From JADHLK01 sp038131695 (lineage in GTDB: Bacteria > Pseudomonadota > Alphaproteobacteria > Puniceispirillales > Puniceispirillaceae), in contig JAYPQA010000004.1 of the NCBI GenBank assembly GCA_038131695.1, forward strand, positions 1-29,546: a stretch of DNA of 29,546 nt, written 5' to 3'. Made by a program: the position numbers and the translations under genes. The notes beneath the pieces are model-generated. The model searched no databases. It was not told where the DNA came from and saw nothing but the letters and a program-made list of their open reading frames with translations. This document shows positions 24,606 through 29,546 of this stretch, piece by piece (position 1 is the first letter of the stretch; each line of letters opens with the position of its first letter).

Positions 24606-25946
24606 TCTGGCGGTTGCTGAAACTGGTCATCGCGGCCGGCCTGATTGCCCTGCTGGCCAGCTGGCTGTCCGCCCAGCCCGGAGAGAGCCGCCTTGACTGG
24701 CTTGGCTATCGGCTGGAATTGCCGACCAGCCTGTTGGTCAGTCTGGGGCTGGGGCTGGTGATCCTGCTGATCTTCATGGACAGGCTGGGCCGCCTGATCC
24801 GGCTGTGGCCGGCCCTGCTGGGGCGGGGTTGGCAGGCACGCCGCCGCCAGCGCGGCGAGCGCGCGCTGGGACTGGGGCTGGTGGCGCTGTCTGCCGGGGA
24901 TGCAAAATCGGCCCGCAGGCAAGCGAAAAAGGCAGAAAAGCTGCTGGGCCGCGGCCTGCTGCCTGATTTGCTGGCCGCCCAGGCAGCCCATGCCTCAGGC
25001 GACAGGCAGGCGGCAAGGCGCTATTTCAAAACCCTCTCAGAAGCGGCAGATACCGCCTATTATGGCCAGATTGGGCTGATGAATCTGGAGGCGCTGGAAG
25101 GGCGCAGCCCGGCCAGTCTGGCCGCGGCGCGCAAGGCCCTGTCCCTGCAGGCTGATTCGGCTCAGGCGGCCCGCCATATTCTGGAACATGATCTGGCCGC
25201 TGAGAGCTGGCAACCAGCCCTGACCTCAGCACGGCGCCTGACCCGCCTCTCCGGCCTTGCCGAAGGGGAAAAATCCCGCCTCGGCGCGCTGCAGGCCGCT
25301 CTTTGTTATCTCTTGTCGGATTTGCCGGAACAGGCCGAAAAACAGACCAGCTGGCTGGAACAGGGGCTGGAAGCGGTGCCCGGCCATGCAGGGCTGACCA
25401 TCCGGCTGGCGCGTCTGTTACTGGAAAAAAAGCAGCCGCGCCCGGCTCTCAAATTACTGGAGAAAAATTTTATCCGCCAGCCGCATCCCGGCCTGCCAGC
25501 CCTGATTAAAGAGGCCAGCCAGGACAATCCCGGCCAGCATATTTCCCGCCTGACCAAACTGGCGGGCCAGGCCGGACAGGATAGCGGCTATCTGGCGGCG
25601 GCCAGCGCGGCCCTGGATGCCGGTATCTGGGCCTCTGCCTCCAGCCTGCTGGAGCAGATAGCCCAAAGCGGGCGCAATAATGAGTATTTCCTGCTGCAAT
25701 CCCGCCTTGCCGAAGCCCGCGAACAGCCGGAAGCCGCAGCCGAGGCCCTGCACGCTGCCGCCCGCGCCCGCCATGGCCCGGCCTGGCATTGCCAATCCTG
25801 CCAGACCATCGCCGCCAGTTATGAACCGCGCTGCCCCTGCCCATGCACAGGTGGGCGGTCTCATCTGGACAGACCAGCCAGGCCAGCCGCGCCTGAAACT
25901 ACGTCAAGTTGCACGGGGCCGCGTGCGCGCAAAAAGCCCCTGGTAA
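24602..25946 (+). CDS. hemY: HemY-family TPR membrane protein, one frameshift near the C-terminus
   Basis: HemY N-terminal-domain protein of about 448 residues. Two hydrophobic helices (about 5-22 and 40-60) are followed by a basic stretch and Ala/Leu-rich TPR-like helices. GLVALSAGDAKSARRQAKKAEKLL and YYGQIGLMNLEALEG are characteristic. The tail has paired cysteines (WHCQSC, then RCP) resembling a zinc ribbon, then shifts frame at a C run near 25838-25846. The corrected end reads VGGLIWTDQPGQPRLKLR and stops at 25944-25946; uncorrected, the frame runs falsely to 26101. This is the proteobacterial hem-operon HemY, distinct from protoporphyrinogen oxidase HemY of Gram-positives; its role in haem synthesis is unproven. 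Overlaps the Mic60-like gene by four bases. Confidence 0.9.
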
Positions 25947-25979
25947 GGGCAGCCCCTGCCCATGGGGCCGGACAGGGGC
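25931..25979. terminator. Probable terminator between convergent hemY and livK
   Basis: GCCCCTG (25952-25958) pairs with CAGGGGC (25973-25979). On the minus strand, further GGGGC copies end in GGGGCTTTTT (T-run at 25931-25935), a plausible stem plus U-tract for the liv operon. For hemY on the plus strand the same stem is followed by only a short T stretch. It overlaps the last hemY codons. Confidence 0.45.
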
Positions 25980-25987
25980 CTGTTTGG

Positions 25988-27188
25988 CTAAAGCGCCTCG
26001 GCTGGCGGATGAGACTATCTCAAGCATTTGCCAACCCAGCTCCTTGCCGCAAGACCAGCGGCCTCACCCGCCTCTGTCAGCTCAACGTGGTGGCACCTTG
26101 ATAATTCACTGACCGCCATCAGCCAGGATCTCAGACCCTTACGGCAGCTCACCGGGAAGATTTCGGTCCCCCAGCCGCATTGGCTACCGTATCAGATTCT
26201 GGGCCACACCATGCCGCTCGGCGTTGCCGCCTGCCTGCATGGCAAGCATCATCAAAGTAGCCGCATCATAGGATTAGCGCGATACGGGCCGTCCCCATCC
26301 TTGCCCATGGAAGCAGCCAGATCGAGGAACATTTTGTGGCTGCATCAGAGCCCGGCAGCGTGCGATAAGACCAGTCAGATTACCGGAAATACCGTAATCG
26401 GCGCCTGGCCCGATCCATGCCACATCTACCAACAGCGAATTGCTGGGAGGATCGGCATCCAAAGAGGCCTGAATAATGCGGCCCCCGCCATCAGAATATT
26501 GCTTCAATGGCGTGTCGGAACCAGGCAGCCAGTGTACCGACTTTTAGCATAATCTTTCCACGCTTCTTCATGCGAGGTGTTGACAGAAACAGAACCGCCC
26601 AGCCGCCTCAAAACGACTACAAACGCATCTGAAGCCCGCCCCTGCATAATCGTTATTGGTGTAGGTTACCGCCATACGCTGATACCGCGATCCTTCAGAA
26701 CGTGAAACCTCACCCCTGTTTGGGCATCAGATGGCGCGGTGGAAAGAAATAGCCCTTATCATCAATGGTAGTCCAGAACCGGCGATATCGCTGGAAGGAA
26801 CGCCCATAACAACCCCGTTCAGGACCACGCCATTGTGTGGCAGCAGCCGTGGTCCGCCAGAACAGTCGGCACCCATAATGCCAGACATTTATCGATGTGA
26901 TCAACCGCTCAGCAGCGGCGGTTTGCGGCAGCTGCATCCACACGGGTGGAATGACCCGCACCGGGGTAATTTGCCCCGCCCAGCAGCGCCCCTGATTCCC
27001 ACTCACCTCGGCGAAACCAGCTCAGCGCTATCTGCCATGCCCCGGCGCATCAGAAGATTCAATCGGGCCAGTGAAGCCCAGAATAACGCCCCATCTTGAT
27101 GTCTTGATCTTTTTCTGCTGTTCAGCGGTATGAAATAAACCACAACAATGATGTTCGCAAAATCAGTAATAAATTCACTGTTTTGCAT
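25988..27188 (-). CDS. livK: Branched-chain amino acid ABC transporter substrate-binding protein, many frameshifts
   Basis: Periplasmic LivK-type binding protein, recoverable only in pieces across three frames. In order these include VILGFTGPIES, LMRRGMADSAELV, AAAERLITS, IMGADCSG, TTIDDKGYFF, DAFVVVLRRLGGSVSVNT, IIQASLDADPPSN, YDAATLMMLAMQAGGNA and VELTEAGEAAG. All are in the right order and spacing for the family, for about 1.1-1.2 kb. The ATG at 27188 has a perfect AAGGAGG seven bases upstream, and the 3' end (about 25988) is approximate. At least six indels are needed to join the pieces, far more than in the hem genes, so poor base quality is likelier than decay. Third gene of livH-livM-livK. 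Confidence 0.8.
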
Positions 27189-27195
27189 CTGGTTT

Positions 27196-27202
27196 CCTCC
27201 TT
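27196..27202 (-). promoter_or_regulatory. Strong ribosome-binding site of livK
   Basis: AAGGAGG on the minus strand, seven bases before the ATG at 27188. It anchors the livK start even though the coding sequence is frame-broken, and is stronger than most sites in this window, as expected for an abundant binding protein. Confidence 0.75.
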
Positions 27203-27227
27203 GATCAAACAGGTTGAAAGAGACGGA

Positions 27228-27259
27228 GTTGGCTCTGTTCTGCTGATATTAGAGCCAAC
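27228..27259 (-). promoter_or_regulatory. Perfect 9-bp hairpin between livM and livK
   Basis: GTTGGCTCT (27228-27236) and AGAGCCAAC (27251-27259) are exact reverse complements around a 14-base loop, in the roughly 100-base livM-livK gap and 40 bases before the livK start. No T-run follows on the minus strand, so it is not a standard terminator. It could stabilise the livK mRNA end, act as attenuator or bind a regulator (inference). Confidence 0.5.
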
Positions 27260-27291
27260 CTTGATACAGAAAATCCACTGGCAGATACTGC

Positions 27292-28740
27292 CTAACCAAT
27301 GCGCGAAATCGGCCTGAAATCAATCAATTTTCTGCCGCTGGCCGGGCAGCCAAGCCAATACGGCCACACACCATACCGCAGGCTATTTTCCGCCAGCACC
27401 CGCGCGGGCCTGTAACACATAAGACCAGTAACAAGACCAGCCCCATAACAAAGAGCCGCATATGCAGGGGCAGAGGCCATCAAATGATAGGCTGTTGCAG
27501 GCTCCATCAGGGATCAAATCAGTTATCCAGCGCTCCCTGACAGAAACCGGCTCGGCCTCACCAGACGGAGCAGATAGTAAAGCCACCCCAGGAATCGCGC
27601 CCAGATTATGGCCGGAACCGCCGACAATCACCATCACCCAAACCAGAAAAGTATAGCTGGATTACCATCCGCCAGCGTGAATTGTACATCCAGCGTTGTC
27701 AGCATCGCCCCAGCCAAACCAATTACAGCTGAGCCAAACAATAAAGGCTTGGCGGTGGCAGAACCACCACATCCTTGCCACATCACCCAGCTGCCGCCTC
27801 GGCTATCCCCTTATCGCCCGCATCCATCATCCCCAAGAGACCTGCACCTTCCCGGTCGGCAGGGCAGCAAAGCGCACCAAAGTGACAGCCACCGACAGGC
27901 CGGTATAACACAAACTAAAAATGCTGGAATGGGATCATCAGATTCCGCCAGTAAAGGCTGTGTGATCAAGCTGCATTTTCCAGCCGCCCGGGGCCTGCAG
28001 CTGACCAAGGGCAAACCAATCAGTTGCTGAAGCTCCACCTCATGGGAACCGGCCGCATGAAGCCGGTGACATTCTTTACCCGCCGCCACCAAGCCAAATC
28101 CTCATTTTTTCAGGATGGAAATAATCTCAGCAGTAACAGCGTCGCAATCGCCAGATAATCAGCACGCAGACCGGGCGAAATCAACCCGATAAACCAGGCC
28201 AGCCCCGCCGCGACCAGCCCGCCCGCCAATAAGCTAGACAAAATCAGGCAGGCCCAACACCCCAGAAAGCCGGTACAGACCAGTTGACCGCCTCTATCCA
28301 GCTGCACCACTCACCAAACAGGCTGCACCACCAGATAGCCCAAGACCGCAACCAGCGTTACAGCCAAAAGCGTTTGCGCCCGGCTGGCAAGCGGCGATAG
28401 ACAAGGCTGATCACAAGGGCGGTAACCGCCAGAGAACCAGAACCGAGACCCAGCAGCCCCGCCTGCCCCACCTGCCAGGCCTCTATCGCAACCCGGATAG
28501 AAACCAGCACCGCTGTCATCATAACCATGATAAGGCCATCACCCCCACGGCATTGAACAGTTGTATAGCCCCATTGGATATTCAGCCCACGGAACCCATC
28601 ACCCGATCAGGCTGGATTAGGCACGCCAGAGCCGCGTTCCAGCTCTGCAGCAATCCGGTCAGCACCAGCCCCAGCCCGATCAGGCCGAGGCGGTCAGAGA
28701 CACGGATATCTTCTTCATCCATTTTGCGTGCGCCTGCCAT
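27292..28740 (-). CDS. livM: Branched-chain amino acid ABC transporter permease LivM, many frameshifts
   Basis: LivM-type inner-membrane permease, readable in pieces. The ATG at 28740 follows the livH stop by two bases and gives MAGARKMDEEDIRVSDRLGL. Later come GLISPGLRADYLAIATL (a strong family signature), an RAIRE-like segment and YTFLVWVMVIVGGSGHNLGAIPG, the permease motif near the C-terminus. A final hydrophobic GAGLVTGLM with arginine-rich tail lies near 27400. The end is uncertain (stops at 27292 and near 27320 in different frames). Several indels separate the pieces, as in livH and livK. It forms the translocation pore with LivH. Confidence 0.76.
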
Positions 28741-28742
28741 CT

Positions 28743-29546
28743 CTATAACACCCTGCCGCGGAAAGTACCCGGTCCCGGTCGATCAACAGCACCAGCACCA
28801 GATAATAAAAGTCACCGTTGTAATCTGTGGAATGGGAATTGCGGCAACCCGTCGGCACCCAGCCAGGCGGTAACAGATAGACCGCCAGCTGTATGGGCGC
28901 AAGTCGCTGTGACCTCAATAAAACCACTATATAACCTAATCGCAGCGGCTGGCCTATCCACGGAATCGCCGCCATGAAAAAGGCAGCAGCAAATTGAAAT
29001 AGATAAAGGGCTTGAAGCTCTTATCCAGCCCGTAAAGCACCCGGCAGCACCGCCGGCACAGCTGCCAAAATCCAGTCACACCCGCACCGCGGTCCAGGAG
29101 TCAGTACCACATAGCAGGAGAAGCCCAAATCCTCATTATCAGAAAAGCCCGCAGCAGATTTGCCGGTGCGGAGTTTTCTGCAGAAAAAGAACAGTAACCC
29201 TACTGCAAAATCTAACTACCCCAATGGTCAAACATACCAAGTGGTCTGGATTGACAACCCTTCTGCCAGGCCAGTCGATTGGCAAATTCGCGGGCTAAAG
29301 AATGACCAAAGCGCTCCCCATCGGTGAATTTGCGATCATCCGGCCCGATCAACGGGCCGCACCAGACCGTTCAGCATGAACATCACCCCGACCAGGCGAC
29401 AATACCCCAGATCACTGGCGGGCTGCCGCTTGCGCGGTAAAAGCCGAAAGACAAACCAGTCGATCAGCAAAACCAGCGCTATCGTGGCGATATCAGCTAG
29501 CAAGGCAGGCAGGGCCAGTCGGCAGCGGCCCGGCAGCAATGCATGG
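28743..29546 (-). CDS. livH: Branched-chain amino acid ABC transporter permease LivH (5' end outside window), frameshifted
   Basis: LivH-type permease lacking its N-terminus, which lies beyond the window. Pieces in family order are LPALLADIATIALVLLIDWFVFR, VGVMFMLNGLVR, a segment resembling TGLAEGLSIQTT, VGLLFFF and RTGKS, FSDNEDL, IGQPLRLGYIV, YLLPPGWVPTG and STDY. The C-terminus reads LIRP-type followed by TFRGRVL and a TAG at 28743-28745, once indels are ignored. The long C-terminal section with YLLPPGW is characteristic of the larger alphaproteobacterial LivH. Frames change at least five times in 800 bases. livG, livF and regulators would be expected outside the window. Confidence 0.76.

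Noticed and set aside
26000..29546. A cluster of novel small proteins at the right end
   Set aside because: The many short frames on both strands are fragments or antisense of livK, livM and livH; ordered family motifs across frames explain them better.

Overview
This window is best read as a long-read-style metagenomic contig. About 24.5 kb (roughly 1410-26000) comes from a GC-rich alphaproteobacterium. It carries several gene neighbourhoods that are familiar in that class: def-fmt-truA beside rmuC; ffs-dnaX-ybaB-recR; kdsB-pheA beside a membrane-anchored cytochrome c and hisN; tsaD-gpsA divergent from hemC-hemD-Mic60/mitofilin-hemY; and a branched-chain amino acid (Liv) ABC transporter operon. 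No tRNA, rRNA, CRISPR array, insertion sequence or phage gene was found. Genus-level placement (a marine lineage would fit) is not decidable by eye.

Layout. (1) 1-1405: the 3' end of lysA and a frame-broken holB, in DNA of visibly higher GC. Protein style and gene order look like a different phylum, possibly Chloroflexota. This block is butted against the 3' end of truA, which loses its last residues, so 1403-1412 is most likely a chimeric join. (2) 1409-5940: truA, fmt and def (minus) for tRNA and N-terminus maturation, rmuC (plus), then recR and ybaB (minus). (3) 5959-8115: dnaX and, just upstream of it, a 4.5S-type SRP RNA gene with its own promoter and U-tract. (4) 8113-9314: a Fic AMP-transferase with a winged-helix tail. 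It is preceded by an AT-rich island holding two paired inverted repeats that look like an autoregulatory operator. (5) 9315-13423: pheA, kdsB (minus), then cytochrome c, hisN and a GhrA-like 2-hydroxyacid dehydrogenase (plus). (6) 13420-16156: leucyl aminopeptidase and a MATE exporter (minus). (7) 16309-19253: a lipid or cell-envelope sugar cassette made of an ArnT-like GT83, a DPM1/ArnC-like GT2 and a LABN-domain membrane protein. (8) 19260-21817: EVE-domain protein, gpsA and tsaD (minus). (9) 21862-25946: hemC, hemD, Mic60-like and hemY (plus). (10) 25988-29546: livH (partial), livM and livK on the minus strand, recognisable in pieces across all three frames.

Sequence quality is a main theme. 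kdsB, hemC, the Mic60-like gene and hemY each carry one or two single-base indels, most in G or C runs, in genes otherwise intact and several of them essential. In the last 3.5 kb and in holB the indel density is much higher. The parsimonious reading is uncorrected sequencing error, worst at contig ends, rather than pseudogenization. I found no clearly new multi-gene system. The most interesting biological items are the Fic gene with its paired operators, the GT83-GT2-LABN cassette, and a perfect hairpin between livM and livK.
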